From positions 6,386,001 through 6,450,000 of the forward strand of contig OY782765.1 in NCBI GenBank assembly GCA_963678275.1: a stretch of 64,000 nucleotides of DNA. The letters are read 5' to 3'. Source of the DNA: G963677445 sp963678275 (GTDB lineage: Bacteria > Bacteroidota > Ignavibacteria > Ignavibacteriales > Melioribacteraceae). How positions within the stretch are numbered: position 1 is the first letter of the stretch; every line of letters starts with the position of its first letter. Under the pieces are notes generated by a model. That model ran no database searches, had not been told where the DNA came from, and was given only the letters and a program-made list of their open reading frames with translations. A program made the position numbers and the translations under genes. Below are positions 18,937 to 28,410 of the stretch, piece after piece.

Positions 18937-19893
18937 TTAAACTATCTTTTCAATTACTCCGAAAGCCATTACGGGCGCGCCGGGGTACGTAACGGCGTAA
19001 TCGGCGTGTCCGAGAACAACCGCGTCGTGATGACTTTCGAGCGTTTCGATAACTTTTCCGAAAGCGTTATAAATCCTGGCTATTTTCTGCTTCTTTTTAA
19101 CTATCTCTCCCGGTTTTTTGAGGAAATGAATTATTCCGCTGTTCGCGCTTAATGGTCTGTAATAATAATTCAGAATTTTTCCTTTAACTTTATCGGGGCA
19201 GTCAAAAGGGTAATCCATGTTATTTTCAACCATTCCCAAATGGGAAAGTATTCTCCAAATTGACGCTACCCCTTTCTCAACATTTTTATCATTGATAAGG
19301 AACGATTCTCCCAGTTCAAGAGTAAGGGCCGGGATGCCGCTTTTTATCAGATTGTAAGTTAGGGAGGTGTTTATTCTGTCGGTGTCATTTATCATAACCA
19401 GCCCTGATTCGGCGGCAACCTGTTTTATTTTCTCAATGAGGCCCGGCTTTGAATCCATTAAGTCAAGCAGTATATAGGGAATAGAATTATTCCAGTCATT
19501 ATGCAGATCGAGAACAAGATCAGGATTGGTGTCTGTTATTTTACCGAATATTATATTCGCTATTCTTTCAGCAAGGTTCCCATTGGCGCTGCCCGGGAAA
19601 GATCTGTTCAAATCTTCATTGCTGATCGAAATGCTTCTTGTAACATTTTCAAATCCCATAGGATTCATCAGCGGGAAAGCGTGAACCGAACCGCGACGCA
19701 ATTCATTCCGGAGCCTGTTAAATAATCTGTGAATGACTACTGTTCCTCCTATCTCATCGCCATGCATACATCCGGTCAGCCAAAGCGCCGGTCCGGGATT
19801 ATCATTTTTGATCAGCATATAAGGTAGTCGTCTTTTCGAAAGATCAGAACCGCTCATAATCTTAATAAAGGAATATTTTTTGTCAATATTCAT
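18937..19893 (-). CDS. Succinylglutamate desuccinylase / aspartoacylase family protein
   Basis: A 318-residue zinc-dependent amidohydrolase-like protein of the AstE/AspA group (M14-like fold). The metal site appears in GCMHGDEIGG (His44, Glu47) and the third ligand in DLVLDLHNDWNN. An active-site Glu is plausible in ALTLELGESF. Substrate is unknown; family members deacylate N-acyl amino acids or hydrolyse related amides. It runs in the same direction as, and 63 bases downstream of, the TetR gene, but no shared function is apparent. Confidence 0.85.
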   Translation of the reverse strand: MNIDKKYSFIKIMSGSDLSKRRLPYMLIKNDNPGPALWLTGCMHGDEIGGTVVIHRLFNRLRNELRRGSVHAFPLMNPMGFENVTRSISISNEDLNRSFPGSANGNLAERIANIIFGKITDTNPDLVLDLHNDWNNSIPYILLDLMDSKPGLIEKIKQVAAESGLVMINDTDRINTSLTYNLIKSGIPALTLELGESFLINDKNVEKGVASIWRILSHLGMVENNMDYPFDCPDKVKGKILNYYYRPLSANSGIIHFLKKPGEIVKKKQKIARIYNAFGKVIETLESHHDAVVLGHADYAVTYPGAPVMAFGVIEKIV

Positions 19894-19956
19894 TATTTTT
19901 TTTCTTTATGCTATTAGAAATTTGTTCTTGCGAGAAATCCGGCGAGCAATAAAAAT

Positions 19957-20571
19957 TCATTTTGACCTCTCTTCATCAGCTCTTTTTATCAATTCTTTCC
20001 TGCCGTATTTCCTCAATACAGTCTCTTTGACTTTGCCTATCGGGTAAGTTTCGCGGTTGAAAAAGTAGTGCAGGTAAACGCCGTCGAAAATTGCTGAGAA
20101 TACTCTTGCTTCCGCTTCCGGTTCTTTAAGTCCTATCTCCCTAAATAGTTCGGCAATATATAAAGTGATTTCCTCGGTAAAGTCAATCATCTTTTCTTTT
20201 GCAATTTCGGTTATTTCAGGCTGGAAAAATACCGTCATGAACATCTTCCAGTAATTTTCATTGGTTTCAACCATTTCAATTGATGATGTAATAATCATCT
20301 CAAGTTTTATATATGGATCATCAATATTTTTCATCTCCTCACGCATATGATGAGAAAAGTTTGTCAGGGAACCCATTATTTCAGTTACGATATGCAGCTT
20401 ATTATCAAAATAATTATAAGCCAGACCCTTGGAAATTCCGCATGCTTTGGCGATATCGGCGATGGTTGTTCCCTTGTATCCTCTTTCGGCAAAGAGTTCC
20501 AGCGATTTATCCAGAATTAATTCCCTGGTTTTTTTTCTTATTTCTTCAAATTGTTCAGGTGTTCTGGGCAT
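19957..20571 (-). CDS. TetR/AcrR-family transcriptional regulator
   Basis: The N-terminal helix-turn-helix (residues about 8-55: RELILDKSLELFAERGYKG, then TTIADIAKACGISKGLAYNYF) is a textbook TetR DNA-binding domain. It is followed by a variable ligand domain. I start at the ATG at 20571 (MPRTPEQFEE, 204 residues); an in-frame ATG at 20601 would add 10 residues and overlap a possible operator. It is divergent from the LolA/FtsX operon and probably represses it through the palindrome at 20701-20720. Confidence 0.92.
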   Translation of the reverse strand: MPRTPEQFEEIRKKTRELILDKSLELFAERGYKGTTIADIAKACGISKGLAYNYFDNKLHIVTEIMGSLTNFSHHMREEMKNIDDPYIKLEMIITSSIEMVETNENYWKMFMTVFFQPEITEIAKEKMIDFTEEITLYIAELFREIGLKEPEAEARVFSAIFDGVYLHYFFNRETYPIGKVKETVLRKYGRKELIKRADEERSK

Positions 20572-20583
20572 ATAATTTTTTTT

Positions 20584-20720
20584 AATTGAATAAATGGTCA
20601 ATTAAAAAATAGCTTATTTCGCTTAAAATAGCAAGATAATATGAAATTAATGTTTCTTTTTCAGATTTCGCTTGACAAATATAATAATTAATATTAGGTT
20701 TTGACTGAACGTTTAGTCAA
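20584..20720 (+). promoter_or_regulatory. Promoter and TetR-type operators between the regulator and the Lol-like operon
   Basis: TTGACA (20672-20677) and TAGGTT (20695-20700) lie 17 bases apart. They are directly followed by the near-perfect palindrome TTGACTGAACGTTTAGTCAA (20701-20720, one mismatch between the arms), a typical TetR-family operator form. A second inverted repeat, AATTGA-N8-TCAATT (20584-20603), lies just ahead of the tetR start. The layout suggests the regulator controls both directions. Confidence 0.7.
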
Positions 20721-20743
20721 TCTAAATAATTTGTGAGGCAACG

Positions 20744-21490
20744 ATGTTCAGGAAGATTGAAATAATTATCCTGTTTTTAGCGACAACAACCTTTATTTAT
20801 TCCCAGACAGCCAATGAAATTATCAGTAAAGCTGAAAATGCCATTAAAGGAAAAACTGCTCATGGCGAGGTGGAAATGACTGTAGTAACACCCGACTATG
20901 AAAGAACCCTCGAAATGGAAAGCTGGTGGGAAGGAAACGAGAAAGCTCTTATTGTAATCAAATCACCCCGGCGCGAAGCGGGCAACAAAACATTGAAGAT
21001 TGAAAATGAAATGTGGAATTATCTGAAGAATACCGAAACCACCATAAAAATTCCCCCTTCGATGATGCTTCAATCGTGGAACGGATCAGATTTTACTAAT
21101 GATGACCTGGTGAGGGAGTCAAATCTGGCCGACGATTATTTCCAGAAGATTGCCGGCGAAGAGGAGATCGATGGGCAGTTATGCTGGAAAATTGAGCTTG
21201 ATCCCAAACCGGACGCCCCGGTTGTTTGGGGAAAGCTGCTTTACTGGGTGAGAAAAAGTGACTATAACCCGGCCCTGGTAAAATATTTTGATGAGGAGGG
21301 GAAACTTATACGTGAGATGATCTTTTCAGATGTGAAAAACTTTGGCGACCGGAAAATTCCAAGTGTCTGGAAAATGGTCAACCGGGTTAAAGAGGGAAGA
21401 TCGACCACCTTTACGATGAAAAAAATGAAATTCAATATTAAAATAGGAAAGAGGATATTTTCTTTCAGTGAATTGGAAAAAGGAGATTAA
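20744..21490 (+). CDS. Outer-membrane lipoprotein-sorting (LolA-like) protein
   Basis: A 248-residue exported protein with a signal peptide (IIILFLATTTFIYSQ). Its fold family is the LolA/RseB-like beta barrel, seen here as SWWEGNEKALIVIKSPRR, then KTLKIENEMWNYLKN. Proteins of this group sit in the periplasm and carry lipids or lipoproteins. It heads an operon with two FtsX-type permeases and an ABC ATPase, with a 2-base gap to the next gene. This arrangement next to a TetR regulator is common in Bacteroidetes-like genomes. The cargo is unknown. Confidence 0.85.
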   Translation: MFRKIEIIILFLATTTFIYSQTANEIISKAENAIKGKTAHGEVEMTVVTPDYERTLEMESWWEGNEKALIVIKSPRREAGNKTLKIENEMWNYLKNTETTIKIPPSMMLQSWNGSDFTNDDLVRESNLADDYFQKIAGEEEIDGQLCWKIELDPKPDAPVVWGKLLYWVRKSDYNPALVKYFDEEGKLIREMIFSDVKNFGDRKIPSVWKMVNRVKEGRSTTFTMKKMKFNIKIGKRIFSFSELEKGD

Positions 21491-21492
21491 AA

Positions 21493-22722
21493 TTGAAACT
21501 TTTAATTAAACTGGCGTGGCGTAATTTATGGCGAAACCGGAGGAGATCGTTGCTGACTCTGCTGGCTATCGCGTTTGCCACCCTGGCTTCGATTGGGATG
21601 CGGGGGATACAGCATGGCACCTACGCGGTAAATATCGAAAATACCGTCAGGATTCTCTCCGGATATCTCCAGATTCAGCCGGAGGGATACCAGAAAAATC
21701 CGACTTTAAACAAGGTGGTAAGACTGAACGGTGAGCTTAAAGAGGCGCTGGATAAAACACCCGGTTTAAAAGGATATACACCAAGAATCAGCACTTTCGG
21801 GCTGGTAAGTTACCTCGATAATTCATTCGGAACCTCCATAATGGGGATAGACCCGGAGTCGGAGAAGAGTGTTACCAATATCCATGAAAAAGTTAAGGAG
21901 GGGGAATTCCTTAAAAGCAGTGACGGCTTTGATATTCTGCTCGGATACAAACTTATGGAAAACCTGAAAGCTGAAGTGGGGGACGAAATTGTGCTGCTTT
22001 CACAGGGATATGACGGCTCACTCGGCAATCTGAAATTCAGGATAGCCGGAGCGGTCAAATTCGGCATACAGGATGTAGATGTTATGACCGCTTTTATCGG
22101 GATTGAAACGGCGAGAGAGCTGCTCGCGATGTGGGGCAAATCGAATATTGTGGCGATTTCTCTTAACGGCCTTGATGATGTTGCCCCGGCCCGCGATTAT
22201 CTGACGACTAATTTGCCGGATGATAACTACAAAGTCCTTACCTGGAATGAGGTTATGCCCGATTTTGAACAGACTATCGCGCTTGATAATGTTACCGGGT
22301 TATTTTTCCTGACAATTCTGGTGATTATAGTAGCGTTCGGAATTCTGAATACACTTTTGATGTCGGTATCAGAACGATTCAGGGAATTCGGGGTTTCACT
22401 TTCGATAGGTATGCCCCAGGTTAAACTTGTCGCGGTGGTTATCCTGGAATCGGTATTTATCTCCTTTCTCGGGGTTCTGAGCGGTAATATCTGCGGGTAT
22501 TTTCTGAACAGTCATCTCGCCGCGAATCCAATAACATTCGGCAATGAGGTGGGGGAAATATCCCAGGAATATGGATTTATGCCGATAATTCAATCGACAA
22601 CTGATCCCGGGATATTTATCAATATCTCACTGCTGATTATGTTTATCGCTATCCTCGCCACACTGATTCCCGCTTATAAAGTGTACAGGCTTGAGGCGTT
22701 AAAAGGAATAAGATATACTTAA
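21493..22722 (+). CDS. FtsX-family ABC transporter permease (LolC/E-like), TTG start
   Basis: A 409-residue permease with one N-terminal helix (after KLAWRNLWRNRRRSLLTLLA), a large periplasmic MacB-like domain and three C-terminal helices, as in LolC, LolE and MacB. Its start codon is TTG at 21493, preceded by a clear AAAGGAG at 21479-21485. No ATG gives the conserved N terminus. It pairs with the permease at 22918 and the ATPase at 24150, probably to move lipids or lipoproteins from the inner membrane. Confidence 0.9.
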   Translation: MKLLIKLAWRNLWRNRRRSLLTLLAIAFATLASIGMRGIQHGTYAVNIENTVRILSGYLQIQPEGYQKNPTLNKVVRLNGELKEALDKTPGLKGYTPRISTFGLVSYLDNSFGTSIMGIDPESEKSVTNIHEKVKEGEFLKSSDGFDILLGYKLMENLKAEVGDEIVLLSQGYDGSLGNLKFRIAGAVKFGIQDVDVMTAFIGIETARELLAMWGKSNIVAISLNGLDDVAPARDYLTTNLPDDNYKVLTWNEVMPDFEQTIALDNVTGLFFLTILVIIVAFGILNTLLMSVSERFREFGVSLSIGMPQVKLVAVVILESVFISFLGVLSGNICGYFLNSHLAANPITFGNEVGEISQEYGFMPIIQSTTDPGIFINISLLIMFIAILATLIPAYKVYRLEALKGIRYT

Positions 22723-22769
22723 TGAAAGTAAACTGGAAATGTATAATGAGTCAGGTGATACTATATTGG

Positions 22770-22852
22770 TCCTCCTCCGTCTCCCAACGAAAAGATGTTG
22801 GGAACCATCCCTTGCCAAAGGCATCCCATTGGGGCCAAAGGAGGATAGGAAA
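22770..22852. repeat. Repeat family D fragment inside the Lol-like operon
   Basis: A block reading GGTCCTCCTCCGTC and later AAAGGCATCCCATTGGGG resembles family D at 10829 and 30557. It lies in the 195-base gap between the two permease genes, which are otherwise tightly spaced, so it probably inserted into the operon after it formed. Confidence 0.6.
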
Positions 22853-22917
22853 AAGATTTTACCTGCATGTATCACACAATGAAAATTTTGTGAATTATAT
22901 TGGGGAAAATTCAAGAA

Positions 22918-24135
22918 ATGTTATTTAAACTTGCATGGAGAAATATCTGGCGCAACAAAAGAAGGTCGATGGTGGTGCTGGTGTCGGTTATCGTCGGGGT
23001 GATAATGCTTATGTTCTTCGACGGCCTGATGAACGGCATGCTCTACCAGATGCTTTTTAACCAGATAAGTTCAAATGTCGCGCATATACAGATACATAAA
23101 GATGGTTACAGCGATAAAATCAATATACATAATTACATCCCGGAGCATGATAAAATTGAAGAGGCGCTCGAAAATGCCGAAGGAATTACCGCCTGGTCAA
23201 GAAGGGGCCGCCTTTTCGGTTTGCTCAGCAGCGCGGAAAGTTCATCAGGAATTTACCTGAACGGGGTGGAATTTGAGGCTGAGAAAAAAATATCCTCTAT
23301 CCATGATTCTATGATTGAGGGGGATTATCTCAGCGGAAAAAAAGGTGAAATAATAATCGGCCGCAAACTTGCCGAAAAACTGAATGTGAAACCTGGCAGC
23401 AAGGTGGTCGGATATTCCAACAAACCGGATGGTTCGATTGGCACCGAGATATTCAGGATTACAGGTATTTTCCAGACATTCAGTTCGCAATATGATGAGT
23501 CAAATATTTTTATCAGTCTTGCCGATCTTCAGCATATGCTCGATATGGGAGACAGAATATTTGAATATGCCATAATTACAGGAAATTATAAAAACTCTTC
23601 TGTTATCGCCTCAAATCTGAAAGAATCAATCGGCGATGACCGTTATGAAATTCTTACCTATGAAGATCTGCTTCCATTTGTCATTGTCCAGATGAATCTC
23701 TATTTCCAGATGATGATGGTGATAAATATTATAATTGGCATGGCCCTTATATTTGGAATAATCAACGCGATGCTGATGTCGGTTTTTGAAAGGATAAATG
23801 AGATCGGTGTGCTGATGTCGATAGGTATGAAAAACAGCCGGATATTTATGATGATAGAAATAGAAGCGCTTTTGCTGGGTGGATTCGGCACTCTGACAGG
23901 CGTTCTGGCAGGATATCTTATTACTATCCCGCTGGCGGCATATGGAATAGATTTTAGCTGGTTTGCCGAATCTCTCTCCTCGCTTGGAGTAGGCTCGGTT
24001 GTTTACCCTGTGCTTTCGATGGATAACCTTGTAGCGATGCTCGTTACTATTCCGCTGGTGGCGGTAATTGGCGCTATTTACCCGGCATGGCGCGCTCTGA
24101 AACTTGAGCCGGTTTACGCAATCAGGTATGTATAA
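22918..24135 (+). CDS. FtsX-family ABC transporter permease, second subunit
   Basis: A paralogue of the preceding permease (405 residues) with the matching N terminus MLFKLAWRNIWRNKRRS, one N-terminal helix, a periplasmic domain and three C-terminal helices (the last ending before AWRALKLEPVYAIRYV). I chose the ATG at 22918 because it lines up with the paralogue. An upstream TTG at 22900 would add six residues that the paralogue lacks. Together the two permeases likely form a LolCE-like heterodimer. Confidence 0.9.
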   Translation: MLFKLAWRNIWRNKRRSMVVLVSVIVGVIMLMFFDGLMNGMLYQMLFNQISSNVAHIQIHKDGYSDKINIHNYIPEHDKIEEALENAEGITAWSRRGRLFGLLSSAESSSGIYLNGVEFEAEKKISSIHDSMIEGDYLSGKKGEIIIGRKLAEKLNVKPGSKVVGYSNKPDGSIGTEIFRITGIFQTFSSQYDESNIFISLADLQHMLDMGDRIFEYAIITGNYKNSSVIASNLKESIGDDRYEILTYEDLLPFVIVQMNLYFQMMMVINIIIGMALIFGIINAMLMSVFERINEIGVLMSIGMKNSRIFMMIEIEALLLGGFGTLTGVLAGYLITIPLAAYGIDFSWFAESLSSLGVGSVVYPVLSMDNLVAMLVTIPLVAVIGAIYPAWRALKLEPVYAIRYV

Positions 24136-24149
24136 TTTAATCTGGTAAA

Positions 24150-24851
24150 ATGAAAATGGAAATCTTAAGAACAGAAAAACTTGAAAAAATATATGAGGAC
24201 AATGGCGTCCCGGTGCATTCACTGAAAGGAATAGACCTGACAATAAACAAAGGTGAATATGTGGTAATCGCAGGACCCTCGGGCTCGGGAAAAACCACTT
24301 TGCTCAATCTTATCGGCGCGCTGGATAAACCGACGAAAGGGGCCGTTTATTTTGAGAATGAAGACCTTTCGACAAAAAAAAGGAAAGAACTGAGTGATTT
24401 CAGGCTGCATAAAATGGGATTTATTTTCCAGGCGTATAACCTGATACCGGTGCTTTCGGCTTTGGAAAATATTGAATTCAGTATGATGCTCCTTGGAAAG
24501 GATGAGAAAAAAAGAACCGAAAAGGCTATGAAACTGATGGAAGAGCTTGAGATAGCCGATCTTGCCCATAAAAGGCCGAATGAAATGAGCGGCGGCCAGC
24601 AGCAGCGTGTGGCCGTAGCGCGGGCGATAGTCAATGACCCCATGCTCGTTCTCGCGGATGAACCGACCGCCAATCTCGACTCAACTACCGGAAGCCGCCT
24701 GCTCGACCTGATGGAAAAAATGAACAGTGAGAAAAATATTACTTTTGTTTTCGCCTCCCACGATAAGCAGGTCATTGACCGGGCCGGAAGATTATTACTA
24801 CTTAAAGATGGTTTAATTGAATCAGATAAGAATAATGGAAAAGATAAATAA
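24150..24851 (+). CDS. ABC transporter ATP-binding protein (LolD/MacB-like)
   Basis: A 233-residue ATPase with Walker A GPSGSGKTTLLN, a Q-loop in FIFQAYNLIPVLSALEN, signature MSGGQQQRVAVARA, Walker B LVLADEPTANLD and the H-loop His in FASHDKQ. The family drives LolCDE and MacB transporters, matching the two FtsX permeases upstream (14-base gap). Its last 17 bases overlap the next gene, which indicates coupled translation. Confidence 0.95.
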   Translation: MKMEILRTEKLEKIYEDNGVPVHSLKGIDLTINKGEYVVIAGPSGSGKTTLLNLIGALDKPTKGAVYFENEDLSTKKRKELSDFRLHKMGFIFQAYNLIPVLSALENIEFSMMLLGKDEKKRTEKAMKLMEELEIADLAHKRPNEMSGGQQQRVAVARAIVNDPMLVLADEPTANLDSTTGSRLLDLMEKMNSEKNITFVFASHDKQVIDRAGRLLLLKDGLIESDKNNGKDK

Positions 24852-25989
24852 ATTACCCATATTGTTGTTGCTTCTTTCGATCTGCCTCCCTTTGCGGGGG
24901 CAGACTGAATTTGATTATTCAGGATATATTCTTGAAATGCCGATATATCAGAATCTGCCGGATGATCTCGCGTTACAGGGGGGAATGAAAAATAATCTAT
25001 GGTTTAATATTTCACGCGTAAGAGTTAAACCGGCGGTTTATTTTGATTTTGGGGGCAGACTTAATGCAGACTATGAATTAAACCTGCTCAACAGCAGTTC
25101 TTCCTCCTCATCTTCTTTCCCTTTCAGGACAATTACAGACAGACAGCTTATTCAGATGAGTTGGGAGCTTGTAAACGAAGATAAAACACGGCTCACCCAT
25201 ACAATTGACCGGCTTTATTACCGGCAGTCATTCGACTGGGGAAATGTGATCGCCGGAAGGCAGCGTATCCAGTGGGGCAGCGGGAGGATATGGAATCCTA
25301 CTGACCTGTTTAATCCAATCAACCCGGTCGATTTTTCGGTTAAGGAAAAGACAGGGGCCGACGCTCTCTCCTTGAAATTTTACGCGGGTGATTTTTCCGA
25401 TATGACTCTCGTGTATAATCCCGTTGATAAATTCAACAGCAGCAATTACGGATTCCGGTTCCGGACAAATTATGGCGAATATGATCTTTCAATCACAGGA
25501 GGGTATTTTGACAATCAGAAAGCAGCGGGATGGGATATCGCGGGCAATCTTTTCAGCGCGGGAGTAAGGACCGAAGGAATAATTACTTTTGATAATGATG
25601 GTTATAACTACACCCGCTTTATCGCCGGAGCCGATTTCCAGTTTACCGCGAAATTTTATATGCTGATAGAATATCTTTATAACGGCGAGGGGAAAAGAGA
25701 AAGAAACGAATATGAAATTCAGAGGCTTTACGAGGGGAAAATACTGAATCTCAGCAGAAATTATATCTGCCTCAGCGCGCGATATGAAGTTAATCCGTTA
25801 ATATTCTTAAACCTCTCATCCTTCTCCAACCTGAATGACGGCAGCAAATTTTTTGGCGCGGACGTCAACTACAACATGATCGAAGACCTGTACATCTACC
25901 TCGGCGCCCAAATATTTACCGGCGAAAAAGGAACGGAGTATTGGCAATTCCCGGCCACGCTTTACGCGAGAGGGGAGTTTTATTTTTAG
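24835..25989 (+). CDS. Outer-membrane beta-barrel protein of the Lol-like operon
   Basis: A 384-residue protein with a signal peptide (KLPILLLLLSICLPLRGQ) and alternating aromatic strands throughout (for example AGRQRIQWGSGRIWNPTD). It ends in GEFYF, a C-terminal aromatic residue typical of outer-membrane barrels. I chose the ATG at 24835 because it begins the signal peptide; an upstream ATG at 24817 would add six residues. As the last gene of the operon, it may be the outer-membrane end of the pathway. Function is unproven. Confidence 0.8.
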   Translation: MEKINKLPILLLLLSICLPLRGQTEFDYSGYILEMPIYQNLPDDLALQGGMKNNLWFNISRVRVKPAVYFDFGGRLNADYELNLLNSSSSSSSSFPFRTITDRQLIQMSWELVNEDKTRLTHTIDRLYYRQSFDWGNVIAGRQRIQWGSGRIWNPTDLFNPINPVDFSVKEKTGADALSLKFYAGDFSDMTLVYNPVDKFNSSNYGFRFRTNYGEYDLSITGGYFDNQKAAGWDIAGNLFSAGVRTEGIITFDNDGYNYTRFIAGADFQFTAKFYMLIEYLYNGEGKRERNEYEIQRLYEGKILNLSRNYICLSARYEVNPLIFLNLSSFSNLNDGSKFFGADVNYNMIEDLYIYLGAQIFTGEKGTEYWQFPATLYARGEFYF

Positions 25990-26241
25990 GGGGAGGGGAA
26001 TATAATTTCTTGAATTGTACCAGTGATAGTTTCGCGCGGATTACGCTGCTTTGGCAGAAAATATTATTATGTAATATTTATAGATTTGAGATTAGCAGGG
26101 GATTCCACGATGAATAAATACAGTGAGTGGAACCGTTTTTCACTTCTGCATGCTGAGTTTTATTCCTTTTCTTTCAAACAGCACAGCGGAAAATTGCAGT
26201 GATGGTGATTTATCTATTTTGACCAAAAAATTCTGACTTTT

Positions 26242-26964
26242 TTATGGTTCATCACATACACATTTCACATCAGATAATAACCGCTTGAAATTTTCCTCGT
26301 AACTAAGAGAGATACTATCATGGGGCAAAAGATGATTTGCGTTATTCCACCAGCCAAATATCATAATTTCAATTCGTGCATGTTCGTACCTGGAAGATGA
26401 ATTTAACTTTTCTTCAAATATTTCCTGAACCCTTTGGGGATTTCCATTTCTGCTTTTATTCACTTCATTTAGTTTTATCCAGGCGTCAATCATCTTATTT
26501 CCCCCGGCAATCAATGCATTTCGATAGTAAGTGCATACACTATCTACCATGTCATAGTGCATTAAAGTATCGGGATATAAATATCCCAATATTGTATATT
26601 TTTTCAAACGACATTCCAGCTCATAGAATTTTATTCGCTTTTGTTTCACTTCCAGCCAAAACTCATCGTCAACAAATTCCGTGGATTCCAGCTTCTTAAT
26701 TTTTGCGGAACATTCCTCCTTTAATTTTACAATGCTTAAATCATTTAGTTCATCCATACTCCATATTGTAGCGCCTGTGCTGATAGAGGGGGCGCGCCAC
26801 AAAAGATCAAACGTATTTTTGAGCTGCGTCCGTGTATATTTTGTCGAGTCAAATTTCCCCGTACAATCACAGCAGTCTGTCCAGTACTTAATCTCAGCTT
26901 TTTGAGAAAATAGATTTGTACAATAAATAAGTAAAATAATTATAAAAAATCTTTTTAAGTTCAT
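26242..26964 (-). CDS. Hypothetical exported protein
   Basis: A 240-residue protein of unknown function. The N terminus MNLKRFFIIILLIYCTNLFSQ is a signal peptide. The rest is soluble and rich in Lys, Glu and aromatic residues, with several cysteines including CCDC. The start at 26964 is fixed by a strong AAGGAGG ribosome-binding site; an upstream in-frame ATG at 27012 lacks one. The flanking stretches 25990-26241 and 26965-27239 contain no gene I can support. Confidence 0.65.
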   Translation of the reverse strand: MNLKRFFIIILLIYCTNLFSQKAEIKYWTDCCDCTGKFDSTKYTRTQLKNTFDLLWRAPSISTGATIWSMDELNDLSIVKLKEECSAKIKKLESTEFVDDEFWLEVKQKRIKFYELECRLKKYTILGYLYPDTLMHYDMVDSVCTYYRNALIAGGNKMIDAWIKLNEVNKSRNGNPQRVQEIFEEKLNSSSRYEHARIEIMIFGWWNNANHLLPHDSISLSYEENFKRLLSDVKCVCDEP

Positions 26965-27239
26965 GAATATCCTCCTTTTTATTGAACACCTGTTATAGAA
27001 TACATTAGGCAACTAAATATTTTATTCTTGCTTTTTATGGTAGAATATTGAACAGAGTATATTAATTTAAATAACTGTACATGTACCCACGTTACATCCT
27101 TCCGGGGGCGAGGCGGTACTCGTTATAGTACACAAATAATTCGCCAGAGAAAAATAAAGCCGGGCCGGAAGACGATTACGAGAACGATTTTTTTAGAATT
27201 CCAGTTTGGTTCCGACGCTGCAAGATTAGTCATAAGAGA

Positions 27240-27827
27240 TTAAATTTTCTCCGGCATATTATAAACAGTGTCGTTGTGTTGTGATCGCTGGTGCAGGATT
27301 TGGAGATAATAGTTGATTTTATCCACATATTCAATTCTATAGTCCTCATGCATTTTTTTTGTCACCAGGGTTATCAGCCGTTTAACTATCTGGGCCACCT
27401 TTGTGTCAAATTTTGTAAAGCAGGTCCCGAACATGCCGGCCGGCAGGGAAAAAGGAATAGTAAGAACATAGATCAATAAATCTGCCTCAAGATTTTTATT
27501 CTTTGAAACTTTTGTAAATTCATTTATCCTTTTAATACAGGCCCCCAGCATATTGGCTGTTTTCATTTCATCTGAATATCCTTTGTATCTTTTCCCAAAT
27601 AATTTATCCAGATCAGCTTTTGTCGCTTCAAATAATTCTTTCTCGCCCCTTTCTTTGTCAAGATAGTTCATAAAAAGATAATCGTAAACCGCTTGATCTT
27701 TTGAAGCGAGTTTGATAACAATTTCCTGAAGAATATTGTAATCGAGTTGTTTTATCTGTTCTTTAGTTTCTTTGTCAAGTCTTGGCATGTGAATTTTTTC
27801 GTTTTGTTTGAAAATATTTTCAATCAT
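27240..27827 (-). CDS. Hypothetical protein, helical
   Basis: A 195-residue, mostly helical, charged protein with no signal peptide and no recognised domain. It could start at 27827 or at the internal ATG 27788 (MPRLDKETKEQ). The 27827 ATG overlaps, as ATGA, the stop of a 23-codon open stretch (ELYNLGRFYELLK onward) that looks like the end of a lost upstream gene. That favours 27827 and an original two-gene unit. Its position beside several toxin-antitoxin pairs suggests an accessory role. Confidence 0.6.
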   Translation of the reverse strand: MIENIFKQNEKIHMPRLDKETKEQIKQLDYNILQEIVIKLASKDQAVYDYLFMNYLDKERGEKELFEATKADLDKLFGKRYKGYSDEMKTANMLGACIKRINEFTKVSKNKNLEADLLIYVLTIPFSLPAGMFGTCFTKFDTKVAQIVKRLITLVTKKMHEDYRIEYVDKINYYLQILHQRSQHNDTVYNMPEKI

Positions 27828-27898
27828 TCCAATTCGGCAAGTAAGGCCGCGTTATTTTTCAACAACTCATAAAATCTCCCCAAATTATAAAGTTCTTA

Positions 27899-28117
27899 TC
27901 AACTCATGATTCTGAAGTTCTGAAATATTAATTCCCGAAGTTTCGGATGATTCACCTCCGGGATAACCCGGCCAAGCATTGGGAAATTATCAAGCTTCTC
28001 AACGGCATATATTATTTTTTCTACGAAACTATTTGCGTAATACTCAGAATCTCTGGCAATATAGTCCCCAATCGATTCAAGGTCTTCTACTGCTGGTGCA
28101 GACCATAATACTTTCAT
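27899..28117 (-). pseudogene. ParE/RelE-family toxin, C-terminally truncated
   Basis: A 72-residue frame (MKVLWSAPAVEDLESIGDYI onward) matches the first three-quarters of a ParE-type toxin. It stops after FQNFRIMS, where intact family members continue for about 25 residues with the last beta strands. The next DNA (27840-27898) carries the tail of a different gene, so the end was probably removed by a deletion or rearrangement. It overlaps the antitoxin upstream by 4 bases (ATGA). Confidence 0.7.
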
Positions 28118-28293
28118 TTATTTAAGAATCTTTTTTTTACTTCTTCATGCGGAATTACTTTCCCTTCATCAACCGCCTTGATTCCTTCATCAATTTTTTT
28201 TCTCACATACATTTCATACAGCAGATCATCCCAGGAAACTTCCTCCGGAAGATCATCAAGAAGTTTTTTTGCTTCTTCTTTAACAATGCTCAT
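28114..28293 (-). CDS. Antitoxin partner of the truncated ParE-type toxin
   Basis: A 59-residue protein (starting MSIVKEEAKKLLDDLPEEVS, ending in HEEVKKRFLNK). It is acidic and helical, like the small addiction-module antitoxins found before ParE genes. Its TGA overlaps the toxin ATG, the usual pattern of translational coupling in such pairs. Confidence 0.75.
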   Translation of the reverse strand: MSIVKEEAKKLLDDLPEEVSWDDLLYEMYVRKKIDEGIKAVDEGKVIPHEEVKKRFLNK

Positions 28294-28410
28294 TTTTATA
28301 CCTTTATTTTAAACTTTAATTTCATCAGTCATTTTAGAGCAGGATAAAATAAGATACCGAAACGATATGGAATATGCAAACTAAGCTTTGGTCGTTTTAT
28401 ACTATAAATG

